Assembly (NCBI GenBank): GCA_016235865.1
Contig: JACRIK010000021.1
Span: 33,226 to 97,225 of the forward strand
Source of the DNA: Planctomycetota bacterium
GTDB taxonomy: Bacteria; Planctomycetota; MHYJ01; JACQXL01
Length of the DNA stretch: 64,000 bases
Reading direction: 5' to 3'
Shown here: piece by piece, positions 31,519-40,297 of the stretch
How the letters are laid out: the number at the start of each line of letters is the position of its first letter
Position numbering within the stretch: position 1 is the stretch's first letter
Position numbers and translations under genes: made by a program
The notes under the pieces: model-generated
Told to the model about the DNA's origin: nothing
Databases searched by the model: none
Seen by the model: only the letters and a program-made list of their open reading frames with translations

Positions 31519-33330
31519 ATGAAGATTATTTTCTACCTGATGATTCCGTTTATCCTGGTGGTCGGAGCGATTATATTCCTGCTGAATGTCAAGATAGATA
31601 CCAAGGATACTTTGGGCATCGGAATCGGGTTTCTGGTGGTTCTCTGGATTGCCTACTTTGTGATGCAGCGTTTCTTTAATAAGGCCATGAACCGGATTAA
31701 TACTACTTCCCGCGGCAGCGGATTCCGGGTCATGACCAAGGACCGGATAAAGGAAGAACAGCAGACCCAGACCGCCGGACGCAAGTTCTACTCCCAGGGC
31801 TTGTTCCAGATTATCCACAAGGGCCAGCGTTACCGCTCCCCGGATGAGGACGAGAAATTATTCAAGATGCCGGTCTATAAAAAGCATACTGATAGCAACA
31901 GGCCGATGTCTTCTGGGTCAAATAGGGCTCATTTCGGCACAGCCGGCATCCGGGGCATGACCAACTCCGAAATCACCCCGCTCCTGGTGCTGAAGATGTC
32001 TGAAATCTACGGCGCGTACCTGTCCGAAAAGCGGTCTATTGGCCAGACCAAAGTCGCCATCGGCTATGATTCCCGTTACGGTGTCGAGATGCTGGCCTTG
32101 AGCGCCATCAGCGGTCTGAATTCAGCCGGGGTCCAGACCGTCAATTGCGGATGCATCACCACCGGCGGCCTGGCATCTTATATCACCTGCAACAAACTGG
32201 ACGGCGGGGTGCTGATTACCGGCTCGCACATGCCGCATGACATGGTCGGTTTTATCATCCTCACCTCGGACGGTTCTTACCTGGATATCGAGACCTCGCG
32301 CGAACTGGAGCGGCGCTTTGATAATTACGGGCAGGCGCGCCAAGCCGTCAAGCCCGAGGGCATCGGGATTAACACCCCGGCAGTCAATCCGTCTGAGTGT
32401 TATAGGAAGTTCCTGCTCGGCAGCGTGGATGTCAATCTGATAAAGTCCAGGCATTACCGGGTGCTGTTAGACCCGGTCAACGGCCCGGCTACCCTGGTAT
32501 TCCCGGATATCCTAAAGGAACTGGGCTGTGAGGTATTCCTGATAAATGATAAATTGTCACCAGTGCCCAATCGTCCGTCCGAGCCGCGCGCCAAGAACCT
32601 GACAGAGACCGCGGCCAAGGTCAAAGAGTATAAATGCGATCTGGGCATTGCCACGGATATTGATGCCGACCGGGTCCTGTTCATAGATGCGGAGGGTAAG
32701 GTATTGTCCGAGGATTTGGTGGGCGGTATATTCGCCCGCGAGGTGGTCTCGTCAGATAAGGTCTGCGTGGTGCCGGTTAATTCATCCGGGCTGATAGAAG
32801 AGGTTATCTCCAAATGCTCTGGAAAACTGGAATACTGCCGCATCGGCCAGCCCGAGACCATCAAGGCCATCAAGCAGTCCAATGCCTGTTTCTCGTATGA
32901 GGAATCAGGCAAGTATTATTTCTCCAATCAGGCATTGTGGCCTGATGCGCTCCTGTCCTCTCTCAAGTTATTGGAGATAATGGCCCGGCTCAACAAGCCG
33001 CTGGCTGAGCTGGCATCTGAATTCAGCCGGTTCTATCAGGTCAAGCATACCATACATTATGATGAATTAGCAAAGGGTAAAACCGACCACAATAAGCTAT
33101 TCCAGAAGATTCAGGAACTCTGGGCCAGCGAACTCAAGGACAAGTCAGTCCGTGATGTGGTGATTGACGGCCTGAAGCGAATCTATGACGATAAATCCTG
33201 GCTGTTAATCCGCAAATCAGGCACCGAGCCGCTTATCAGGGTCTATGCCGATGCCCCGACCCAGGAGCGGGCCGAGCAACTGGTTCAACAGGGCGAGGAA
33301 CTGGTGAAAAAGGCGGTTGGCCAGTTGTAA
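31519..33330 (+). CDS. Membrane-anchored phosphohexomutase (phosphoglucomutase/phosphomannomutase family)
   Basis: 603 residues from the ATG at 31519. Two membrane helices (about 4-25 and 36-56) precede a charged linker and a four-domain alpha-D-phosphohexomutase. Motifs: FGTAGIRG; the phosphoserine loop LITGSHMPHD (the family usually has TASHNP); the metal loop DIDADR (usually DGDADR); the sugar-binding loop EESGKYYF; the phosphate loop RKSGTEPLIRVY. The key Ser, Asp and Arg residues are kept, so activity is plausible. The membrane anchor is unusual; it may place sugar-phosphate isomerisation next to a membrane glycan pathway. Sugar specificity cannot be read. Confidence 0.85.
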   Translation: MKIIFYLMIPFILVVGAIIFLLNVKIDTKDTLGIGIGFLVVLWIAYFVMQRFFNKAMNRINTTSRGSGFRVMTKDRIKEEQQTQTAGRKFYSQGLFQIIHKGQRYRSPDEDEKLFKMPVYKKHTDSNRPMSSGSNRAHFGTAGIRGMTNSEITPLLVLKMSEIYGAYLSEKRSIGQTKVAIGYDSRYGVEMLALSAISGLNSAGVQTVNCGCITTGGLASYITCNKLDGGVLITGSHMPHDMVGFIILTSDGSYLDIETSRELERRFDNYGQARQAVKPEGIGINTPAVNPSECYRKFLLGSVDVNLIKSRHYRVLLDPVNGPATLVFPDILKELGCEVFLINDKLSPVPNRPSEPRAKNLTETAAKVKEYKCDLGIATDIDADRVLFIDAEGKVLSEDLVGGIFAREVVSSDKVCVVPVNSSGLIEEVISKCSGKLEYCRIGQPETIKAIKQSNACFSYEESGKYYFSNQALWPDALLSSLKLLEIMARLNKPLAELASEFSRFYQVKHTIHYDELAKGKTDHNKLFQKIQELWASELKDKSVRDVVIDGLKRIYDDKSWLLIRKSGTEPLIRVYADAPTQERAEQLVQQGEELVKKAVGQL

Positions 33331-33381
33331 GGTGTGTGTCATCAGACCCACCAGACCAAAGAGCAGGGGATGAAATAGCTT

Positions 33382-34467
33382 ATGAAAAAGATTGTTATGG
33401 CATTTTGTATTACAGTAATATGCATAATTATGGTGCACTACTTATTAAATTATAGAAAACAAATACCAGTAGAAAGTGTACCAATACCTCCGTCTTTTGA
33501 ATTTGTCGATAACACGGTTGCATGGTGGGGCATATCCCAATCGTTTTTAGTGACTTGCTGGGATGATGGAGAAATGCGTACATGGAATCTTGATAATGGC
33601 AAGTTAATTAAGGAAAGCAAGATTAATGACTTTGACCGCAATAGGCTTTTTCTATCTCCCGTAGACAATTTTATTGCCCTAATTATTCCTCCTGATCTAT
33701 CGACGATTAGGTTTATTTCTATAATAGACTCCTCGTGTAAAGAAATGGTATTAAATAAAAAACTTATGCTAATAAGGGGATTAGGTTTCTCATCTGATGG
33801 CAAGAGGTTTTTCTGCATTAACTCTTTTAAGTCATCTGTTTTAGTAATAGACGTTGATACATGTAGTATAAATTATGAGATTCCCTTTAGTCTTTTTAGC
33901 AGAACCCAAATTACTTCTGACGGTAACTTCCTAATAGAATGGCAAGAAACTAAAAAGAAGATAGAAACCTGGAAAATTAATAACAAGGGGAATAAGGCGT
34001 TACTCTCAGAAATTCCAGTTAATTATTATTTCCAGGAGATATTTGTTTCGAATGATAATAAATGCTTATACACATATCTTTCGGCAGATGGGATGTTACG
34101 GAAATATAGTATTCTTGATGGTAAAATATTGTGGGAGAAATCTGTTGGTATATTGTGCGATTCATCATGGGATGGAACGTGTTTAACCTCCTATAATGGT
34201 AAGGAAATTATAACGCTATCCTCTGATACATGTGAAGAAGTAGGAAAAGCAAAATACGACTATTCACAGACGCCAAAGATTATTTTTCGTCCATATTCTT
34301 CTTGTTATATTTATACTGCTCCCTTAGAGGTTGTGAAGACACTTAAAGAAAAAGATGGTAGCGGTGGACTAAGAGAAAGAATATATTATGCTCGTAAGGA
34401 TAATATATTTAGGGTTATTGATGCGATAAGTGGAAAAGTTATGCGAACTATAGAAGTAAAAAAGTGA
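33382..34467 (+). CDS. Membrane-anchored WD40/beta-propeller-like protein, A/T-rich gene
   Basis: 361 residues. Residues 5-23 form a signal anchor. The rest shows about six weak propeller-blade repeats (SFLVTCWDDGEMRTWNLDNGKLI, SSDGKRFFCINS, ILDGKILWEKSV, RVIDAISGKVMRTIEV). The gene is clearly richer in A/T than its neighbours and uses codons such as ATA, TTA and AGA often, which suggests transfer or relaxed selection. No enzyme motif is seen; a binding or scaffold role is likely. Confidence 0.65.
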   Translation: MKKIVMAFCITVICIIMVHYLLNYRKQIPVESVPIPPSFEFVDNTVAWWGISQSFLVTCWDDGEMRTWNLDNGKLIKESKINDFDRNRLFLSPVDNFIALIIPPDLSTIRFISIIDSSCKEMVLNKKLMLIRGLGFSSDGKRFFCINSFKSSVLVIDVDTCSINYEIPFSLFSRTQITSDGNFLIEWQETKKKIETWKINNKGNKALLSEIPVNYYFQEIFVSNDNKCLYTYLSADGMLRKYSILDGKILWEKSVGILCDSSWDGTCLTSYNGKEIITLSSDTCEEVGKAKYDYSQTPKIIFRPYSSCYIYTAPLEVVKTLKEKDGSGGLRERIYYARKDNIFRVIDAISGKVMRTIEVKK

Positions 34468-34520
34468 TTCTCATGGCTTGGTGACAATTGGATGACTTAT
34501 TAACGAAAGGAATATTATCT

Positions 34521-37436
34521 ATGAAATACTCAGCAATGATACTGTCCGGTCTGATAATCGTTGGTGGGCTAGTTGTTGGTTGCGCGGCCTCGTCCGAGGC
34601 GCGGATTAAGGCCATTGGTGAAATCTCCGGCCAGGGCAAGCTGGATGAGGCCAAGGCCGAGTTCATTAAACTGCTCAAGACCGACCCGAAATGCGTCAAG
34701 GCGCATTATGAACTGGGCGGCATCTACCGGGCTCTCAATGATAATGCCAATGCCAATACGGAATTCAATACCGCGTTGAACATAGACCCGACATTTTATG
34801 ACGCCTATTACGAACTCTGGGATATGGAACTGGAAAACGCCAAGGCCGAACCGGTCAAGACAGAGGCCAAGACGAGCATAAAGGCCCGGCTGGATAAACT
34901 CCTCGGCTCGGCCAAACCAACTGACAAACTCTATGCACTGGCATTTGAGATTTACGACAAGATAGACGAGAAAGCCAAGAGCGAGGAAGTCAAGCAGCTT
35001 TTCTTAAGCAAATTCCCGGACAGCGACAAGATGGACGATGTGGGCCAGACGGCATTTGAGCAGATGCTGGCCGCCACCCAGGGCGAGAACCGGCCCAAGC
35101 GCGCGCCGTTAGGCGAGGCATTTGTCCGCGATTTCCCCAGGCACAAGATGACCGATATCGTTTACCGGTTCCTGCTGGGCTATTACTGGAAGGAAGCCAA
35201 ACCGCCTGACCCGGAAACCGTGTCCAGCCCCCACTGGGGGCTGAACCAGCCCATCGCAGATGGGCTGGGTGCGAAGGTCAGGCAATATGCCGGCGCCTGG
35301 ACCGCGTCCAAACCCGAATCGCCCCTGGCATTGGGCACCTCAGCGTTGGTCTATGCCGAACTGAATATCGACATTGACCAGGCCGTCAAGTGGGCCAACG
35401 ACGCCGTGAAATATATAATGAAGGACGCGCCGACCCTGGCCGAATGGGGCCAGAGCGATAAGAAACCGGTCTGGTATTATGAATGGCAGTTCACGGACGA
35501 AATCAGGCCGTTTCAGACCCTGGACACGCTGGGCTGGGTCTATTTCAAGAAAGGCGACTTGAGCCAGGCCGAGAAATATATCAATCAGGCCATGCAATAC
35601 GAGGACTTCCACAGCCGCATCTGGTATCACCTGGGCAAGGTCTACGAAGCCCAGGGCAAATTGGACGAAGCATTGGACGCCTTGTGCCATTCGCTCATCT
35701 CGCGCAATGACGTGCCGGACGCGCCCACGGCCATTAACGAACTGCTCAAGAAGAAGTTCCCGGATATTCGCACCCAGCCCCTGCGAGCAGGGGCTGTGCA
35801 GCCCCCAGTGGGGGCTGGACACGGTACTCCCGATGCGCTGGCCGATAAGTTCCAGCAACTCCCGCGTGACCTGGCAACCAAGGCCGGCATCCCGTTCTTC
35901 ACCGAGGTCACCACCGAGACCGGGCTGGCCAAGGTCAGCGGCCGCGGTGTGGCCTGGGGCGATTATGACAACGACGGCAGGCAGGACATACTATTTAACG
36001 GCAGTTATCTCTGGCGCAACAAGGGCGACGGCACATTTGAGGACGTCACGGCCCAGGCCAAGCTGACCGGCGGATACGGGTCCGGCGTCTGGGCTGATTA
36101 CAATAACGACGGGTTCCTGGATTTCTTTGCCTTTGGCGATGCTGATGCGCTCTGGAAAAATAACGGGGACGGCACGTTCACCAATGTCACGGCTGAGGTC
36201 AATCCCAAGATGAGCGATGGTTATCCGACATTAGCCGTTGGCTGGGGCGATTATGACCGGGACGGATTCGTGGATTTGTATGTGGCCAACTACGAACGTC
36301 CCTTTGGGGTGGGCAATCCGGACTTCCTCTGGAAGAATATCAAGGGCGAGAGATTCGAGGACGTCACCGCTTCAGCCGGTGTGGTGCCGACCAAGAACAT
36401 GTGCGGCCGGGGCGTGAACTGGGGCGATTACAACAACGACGGCTGGCTGGATATCTTCGTCTCCAATTACCGGCTCAACCCGGACTTCCTCTGGAAGAAC
36501 AACGGGAACGGCACGTTCACCAACGTGGCCCGCGAGGTCGGTGTGGAAGGCAAGCCGGTCAACAACGCCTACGGACATACTATCGGCTCAGAGTGGGCTG
36601 ATTACGACAACGACGGCAACCTGGACCTGTTCCAGGCCAACCTGGCCCATCCCCGTTACATCACATTTTCCAATATGAGTTACCTGCTCCACAATAACGG
36701 AGCGTCCCGATGCCCCGAAGGGATACGGGGCGCTCCGCTCGTGAGCATCGGAGCGCCGGAGTATCATTTTACCGAATGCCGCCGTGAATCGGGTATCAGG
36801 TATGAAGAGACCCACTCCGATGCGGCCTGGGGTGATTTTGACAACGACGGACTGCTGGACCTGTATATCGCGTCCTGCTATCCCAATGTCCCGTCATTCC
36901 TTTATCGCCAATCGCCCAAGGGTAAATTCACCGATGTTACCTGGCTGACCGGCACCCGGGCCACCGACACCTGGGGCTGCACCTGGGCTGACTATGACAA
37001 CGACGGCGACCTGGACCTGATGGTCTGCGAGCAGGGCAAGGTGCATCTGTTTAGAAATGAAATGATTTCTAATACTGTCATTGCGAGCGAACCCAAAGGG
37101 GGAGCGCGGCAATCTCACAATTGGCTTGAGGTTAAACTGGTGGGCAAGGATTGCAACAAGTCAGCCATCGGCGCCCGGCTAATATTGAAAACTAAACCAC
37201 AAGGAGAAATACCGATAATTTCCCTATCCGTATTAAACAAACCCGGGAGGTCTAGTCAGCAGTACATGCGTGAAGTTGAGGGTGGCAAGGGTGCGGGCAA
37301 TCAAAACTCGTTGGTCCAGCATTTCGGGTTAGGGGACTATAACGGGAAGCTGGATTTGTCCGTGCGCTGGCCCTGCGGCAAGACCACCACGCATCAGGTG
37401 GAACCCAATAAGATTGTGACTATCCAGGAGCCGTAG
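34521..37436 (+). CDS. Large exported lipoprotein: TPR plus FG-GAP/VCBS repeats and ASPIC/UnbV domain
   Basis: 971 residues from the ATG at 34521 (GAAAGGA upstream). The lipobox is LVVGC at the end of the leader. Residues about 25-420 are TPR-like helices (AEKYINQAMQYEDFHSRIWYHLG). From about 450 come at least seven FG-GAP blades with calcium-type loops (DYDNDGRQD, DYNNDGFLD, DYDRDGFVD, DYNNDGWLD, DYDNDGNLD, DFDNDGLLD, DYDNDGDLD). The C-terminus is an ASPIC/UnbV domain. At least four palindromic repeats have entered in frame (35217, 35769, 36699, 37074). Probably a surface scaffold or adhesion protein. Confidence 0.88.
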   Translation: MKYSAMILSGLIIVGGLVVGCAASSEARIKAIGEISGQGKLDEAKAEFIKLLKTDPKCVKAHYELGGIYRALNDNANANTEFNTALNIDPTFYDAYYELWDMELENAKAEPVKTEAKTSIKARLDKLLGSAKPTDKLYALAFEIYDKIDEKAKSEEVKQLFLSKFPDSDKMDDVGQTAFEQMLAATQGENRPKRAPLGEAFVRDFPRHKMTDIVYRFLLGYYWKEAKPPDPETVSSPHWGLNQPIADGLGAKVRQYAGAWTASKPESPLALGTSALVYAELNIDIDQAVKWANDAVKYIMKDAPTLAEWGQSDKKPVWYYEWQFTDEIRPFQTLDTLGWVYFKKGDLSQAEKYINQAMQYEDFHSRIWYHLGKVYEAQGKLDEALDALCHSLISRNDVPDAPTAINELLKKKFPDIRTQPLRAGAVQPPVGAGHGTPDALADKFQQLPRDLATKAGIPFFTEVTTETGLAKVSGRGVAWGDYDNDGRQDILFNGSYLWRNKGDGTFEDVTAQAKLTGGYGSGVWADYNNDGFLDFFAFGDADALWKNNGDGTFTNVTAEVNPKMSDGYPTLAVGWGDYDRDGFVDLYVANYERPFGVGNPDFLWKNIKGERFEDVTASAGVVPTKNMCGRGVNWGDYNNDGWLDIFVSNYRLNPDFLWKNNGNGTFTNVAREVGVEGKPVNNAYGHTIGSEWADYDNDGNLDLFQANLAHPRYITFSNMSYLLHNNGASRCPEGIRGAPLVSIGAPEYHFTECRRESGIRYEETHSDAAWGDFDNDGLLDLYIASCYPNVPSFLYRQSPKGKFTDVTWLTGTRATDTWGCTWADYDNDGDLDLMVCEQGKVHLFRNEMISNTVIASEPKGGARQSHNWLEVKLVGKDCNKSAIGARLILKTKPQGEIPIISLSVLNKPGRSSQQYMREVEGGKGAGNQNSLVQHFGLGDYNGKLDLSVRWPCGKTTTHQVEPNKIVTIQEP
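35217..35273 (-). repeat. In-frame palindromic repeat, family P1 copy 2
   Basis: 57 bp, in the opposite orientation to the copy at 10107: it starts ACCGTGTCCAGCCCC and ends GGGCTGGGTGCG. On the coding strand it is read TVSSPHW...ADGLGA, so the element is free of stops in this orientation too. Confidence 0.85.
35769..35825 (+). repeat. In-frame palindromic repeat, family P1 copy 3
   Basis: 57 bp in the same orientation and same frame as in apbE; translated RTQPLRAGA...GAGHG, nearly the peptide found in ApbE. Confidence 0.88.
36699..36757 (+). repeat. In-frame palindromic repeat between FG-GAP blades
   Basis: GGAGCG...CGCTCC enclosing GCCCCG/CGGGGC, followed by a second GAGCATCGGAGCGCC part. 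It is translated GASRCPEGIRGAPLVSIGAP and separates YLLHNN from EYHFTECRR, which would normally be continuous in a blade. No second copy was seen in the window. Confidence 0.6.
37074..37122 (+). repeat. In-frame TCATTGCGAGCGAA...GGCAATCTC repeat
   Basis: TCATTGCGAGCGAA and GCGGCAATCTC are the ends of a repeat that is also present, outside genes, at 63097-63166. Here it is read VIASEPKGGARQSH between the last FG-GAP blade and the ASPIC/UnbV domain. Confidence 0.7.
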
Positions 37437-37551
37437 TGAGGGTAGGGTAGAGGTGTTGCCGGGATCAGAACGTTTGTACCAGATTTGGGGCTATTTTTCT
37501 TATTACCCCTTGATTTACCTTGAGTTATATCGTTTTTTACATAAATCAGAC

Positions 37552-37606
37552 TACAGGGGGGGGTACCCCGGGTATACCCACCCCCTCCCCCCGGTATACC
37601 CGGCCT
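37552..37606. repeat. C/G-run block at head of array C
   Basis: Runs of eight G, four C, then CCACCCCC and TCCCCCC with GGTATACCC palindromes. The array starts 21 bp further on, the same order as array A. Confidence 0.6.
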
Positions 37607-37627
37607 GGCTTTTGGGATAATATTATG

Positions 37628-37803
37628 TTAGTTTTGAGCTAACATAACATTAGCTTTGAACTAACATAATATTAGTTTTGAGCTAATATAACCTTAGCTT
37701 TGAGCTAATATAATATCAGCTTTGAACTAACATAACCTTAGTTTTGAGCTAACATAACATTAGCTTTGAACTAACATAACGTTAGTTTTAAGCTAACATA
37801 ATA
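37628..37803. repeat. 22-bp tandem array C, 8 units
   Basis: Eight phase-perfect 22-bp units plus a partial ninth. The core is TTAGYTTTGARCTAAYATAA, which contains the inverted half-sites TTAG and CTAA. Units mostly alternate between TTAGTT...AGCTAA and TTAGCT...AACTAA. It is more A/T-rich than the other arrays. Confidence 0.88.
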
Positions 37804-38145
37804 TTAGTCCATTCAGGCCGGGGTTTTTAAACAAAATCAGATTTTTCAGGTCCGCTTTTGATTCTTGGTTAGAGGGACTTTATTGTTTTAGTCGGGGATA
37901 ATGCGATTGTGCCGGTTGTATCCGGCTCATTCCAATACGCCTTTATGGACGGGTCAGGAGATGTTAGTGTCACGTTCAACCCGTATGTAATCGGCTACGT
38001 GGTGTAAACCACGGGAGGCACTGAGGCACGGAGAGGAATCTGGGACGCAGACTCCACGAACCCTGACGCCCGTACGGGCGGAACAGGTAAACGCAGATAA
38101 GACGGATTTTATAATGAGGCCAGGAGATCGGGATGGATTCAAACT

Positions 38146-39456
38146 TTATCGCCAGTATCGGACTAAGGCAAAACCTCCTCCCACTTGGGCTTCTCCGGTA
38201 ACTAGAATCTTATTGTCCGGCTGTAGGGTCATGGCTTTGGCATAATCATCACCGCTTCCGATATCCGTGGTGACTATGCCGTCCGCGCCGAAGCTGGCAT
38301 CTAATTCTCCGGCGGCGGTATACCGCACTACGATAAAATCATCGTTAACGCCAGTCCAGGCACGTCCGGCGACCAGAATCCTGCCGTCCGCCTGCAGGGA
38401 TAGGGCTTGGGCATTTTCATAACCGCCTCCGATAATGGTGATGACCACGCCATTTGCACCAAAGGTCGTATCTAATGCGCCGGCGGCGGTATATCGCACT
38501 AAGACGATATCATCATTAGTTCCATTCCATATACTTCCGGTGACCAGAATCCTGCCGTCCGTCTGCAGGGCTAGGGCAAAGATATCTTCATGACTGCTTC
38601 CGATAGTTGTGGTGACAATGCCGTCCGTATCAAAGGTGGTGTCGAGCGTGCCGTTAGTGTTGTAACGCGCTAAGGCAAAATCATCATCACCGCCATTATT
38701 AGCGTCTCCGGCGGCGATAATCTTTCCGTCCGGCTGCAGGACCAAGGCAAAGATATTTTCATAATTGCTCCCGATAGTCGTGGTGACAATGCCGTCCGTA
38801 TCAAAGGTGGTGTCGAGCGTGCCGTTGGTGTTATAGCGCACCATGGCAAAATCACTATCAGCGACATTATTAGTAGCTCCGGCGGCGATAATCTTTTCGT
38901 CCGCCTGCAAGACCAGGGCATAGGCAACATCGTCACTGCTTCCGATAGTGGTGGTGACTACGCCACCTGTGCCGAAGGTGGTATCTAATGTGCCGGTGAT
39001 GGTATATCGGGCTAAGGCAAAATTATAATGAACGCCATTATTGACTCGTCCGGCTAAGATACTCTTTCCGTCCGCCTGCAGAGCCATGGCATTTACCTCA
39101 CTACTGCTTCCGATAGTGGTAGTGACCGCGCCATTTGTGCCAAAGGCGGTATCTAATGTGCCGGTGATGGTATATCGCACTACGGCAAAATCAAAACTAG
39201 CGCCATTCCAGGCATTTCCTGCGACCAGAATCTGACCGTCCGCCTGCAGGGATATGGCATAGGGAGAAACGCCGCTTCCGACAGTGGTGGTGACTATGCC
39301 GCCGGTGCCGAAGGTGGTGTCCAGGATTCCGGTGGAGAAGAGCGGGCCGCTGGAGCCGGAGGGTGGGTCTTTGTAGCACATACCGCCGTATCCGGCCATA
39401 ATGGCAACAGATAAGATTATTCCCAGTCCTAGTTTAATTGTGGTTTGATGTGTCAC
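38146..39456 (-). CDS. Exported delta-60 repeat beta-propeller protein
   Basis: 436 residues. A hydrophobic leader (about 9-26) is followed by seven repeats of about 52-55 residues in the delta-60 pattern: LDTTFGTGGIVTTTIGS, then ALQADGKIIVAG and DFALVRY. Such repeats are found in large surface proteins of environmental bacteria and probably form a propeller. Repeats 3-5 are nearly identical in DNA (38580-38840), a sign of recent internal duplication or gene conversion. Function unknown. Confidence 0.85.
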   Translation of the reverse strand: MTHQTTIKLGLGIILSVAIMAGYGGMCYKDPPSGSSGPLFSTGILDTTFGTGGIVTTTVGSGVSPYAISLQADGQILVAGNAWNGASFDFAVVRYTITGTLDTAFGTNGAVTTTIGSSSEVNAMALQADGKSILAGRVNNGVHYNFALARYTITGTLDTTFGTGGVVTTTIGSSDDVAYALVLQADEKIIAAGATNNVADSDFAMVRYNTNGTLDTTFDTDGIVTTTIGSNYENIFALVLQPDGKIIAAGDANNGGDDDFALARYNTNGTLDTTFDTDGIVTTTIGSSHEDIFALALQTDGRILVTGSIWNGTNDDIVLVRYTAAGALDTTFGANGVVITIIGGGYENAQALSLQADGRILVAGRAWTGVNDDFIVVRYTAAGELDASFGADGIVTTDIGSGDDYAKAMTLQPDNKILVTGEAQVGGGFALVRYWR

Positions 39457-39674
39457 GATTAGCTCCTTTGGTTAAACTGTTATAAATAATATAACCGGCC
39501 TGGATGGTTTGTCAAGGAGAATCAGATATTTTAGGCAGATTGCTAACGCAGGACATGTCGTTTAAACAACCAATAAATAATAACCAATGAAGAAAGTGGA
39601 ATGGGACGCGGATTATCAGGATTATCCGTGTTAATCTGTGTGTATCTGTGGTCGCAGTCCTTCTTAAAATATTT

Positions 39675-39752
39675 TGCATAAATATTTATAAAATACTTGA
39701 CATTTCCACAAATATCTGTATAAGTATGCAGTATTACTGAATAGTTATACAG
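39675..39752 (+). promoter_or_regulatory. argR promoter with three ARG-box-like palindromes
   Basis: The -35 is TTGACA (39697-39702), the spacer is 16 bp and the -10 is TATAAG (39719-39724). Three imperfect palindromes in the style of ARG boxes surround it: TGCATAAATATTTATA (39675-39690), CTGTATAAGTATGCAG (39716-39731, over the -10) and CTGAATAGTTATACAG (39737-39752). Binding of ArgR would block the promoter, giving arginine-dependent autorepression of the cluster. Confidence 0.65.
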
Positions 39753-39798
39753 AAGGGGGTAAGGTGGCCCGCCTGCGCTGAAGCTGCGGCGAGGTCTA

Positions 39799-39832
39799 AG
39801 AGCCAGTAACTCGCTACGCCCTAACTGGCTCT
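39799..39832 (+). repeat. Hairpin element upstream of argR
   Basis: AGAGCCAGT/ACTGGCTCT with the loop AACTCGCTACGCCCTA, followed by AAGAGAGG and the argR start. Same family as 22081 and 41219; the stem sequence equals that of the antisense copy at 44018-44051. Confidence 0.65.
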
Positions 39833-39847
39833 AAGAGAGGTTTATAT

Positions 39848-40297
39848 ATGAAAGAGAAATTGAACAGGCAATCAGAGATAGCCAAGATAATCAAAAAACA
39901 TCAGGTGTTTACCCAGGATGGATTGCTAAAGCATCTCAAGCATGCCGGTATCCGGGTGACCCAGGCCACGCTGTCCCGGGATATTGCTGAGATGGGGATT
40001 GTCCAGGTGCCGGGTTTAGCCGGACGTTATTACCAGATGCCCTCGGCGGTCAATGTCCCGGTGGCGCCGGCTGAACTCATCCGGCGGTTCGGCAGTTACG
40101 TGGCGACTATTAAACATTCGGGCAATCTGATTGTGGTCACGACCCTGCCGGGCGAGGCCTCAGGCGCGGCCCGGTTGGTGGATGAGCTGAATTTCAAAGA
40201 GATACTCGGCACGATTGCCGGAGATGATACCGTTTTAATCGTGGCGGATGGTAATAAATCCGTGTCTAAAATAATGTCAGTGTTGAAGGTAAAATGA
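39848..40297 (+). CDS. argR: Arginine repressor ArgR
   Basis: 149 residues. N-terminal winged helix (QDGLLKHLKHAGIRVTQATLSRDIAEMG) and C-terminal hexamerisation/arginine-binding domain ending GTIAGDDTVLIVADG. ArgR represses arginine synthesis when arginine is plentiful. It heads the arginine/proline cluster, overlaps proC by 4 bp and has ARG-box-like sites in its own promoter. Confidence 0.94.
   Translation: MKEKLNRQSEIAKIIKKHQVFTQDGLLKHLKHAGIRVTQATLSRDIAEMGIVQVPGLAGRYYQMPSAVNVPVAPAELIRRFGSYVATIKHSGNLIVVTTLPGEASGAARLVDELNFKEILGTIAGDDTVLIVADGNKSVSKIMSVLKVK

Larger units (their letters stand above)
37437..38145. other. 709-bp intergenic region with array C
   Basis: No gene is supported. It holds a G/C-run block (37552-37606), the 22-bp array C (37628-37803), then mixed sequence with GAGGCACTGAGGCACGGAGA and GCCCGTACGGGC palindromes (38010-38080). 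The flanking genes are convergent. Confidence 0.6.
39457..39847. other. 391-bp divergent region upstream of argR
   Basis: Left part: the leader of the minus-strand delta-60 gene. Middle: an ATCTGTG-rich repeat stretch (39620-39650). Right: the argR promoter with ARG-box-like palindromes (39675-39752) and a hairpin element (39799-39832). No gene is supported. Confidence 0.5.
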
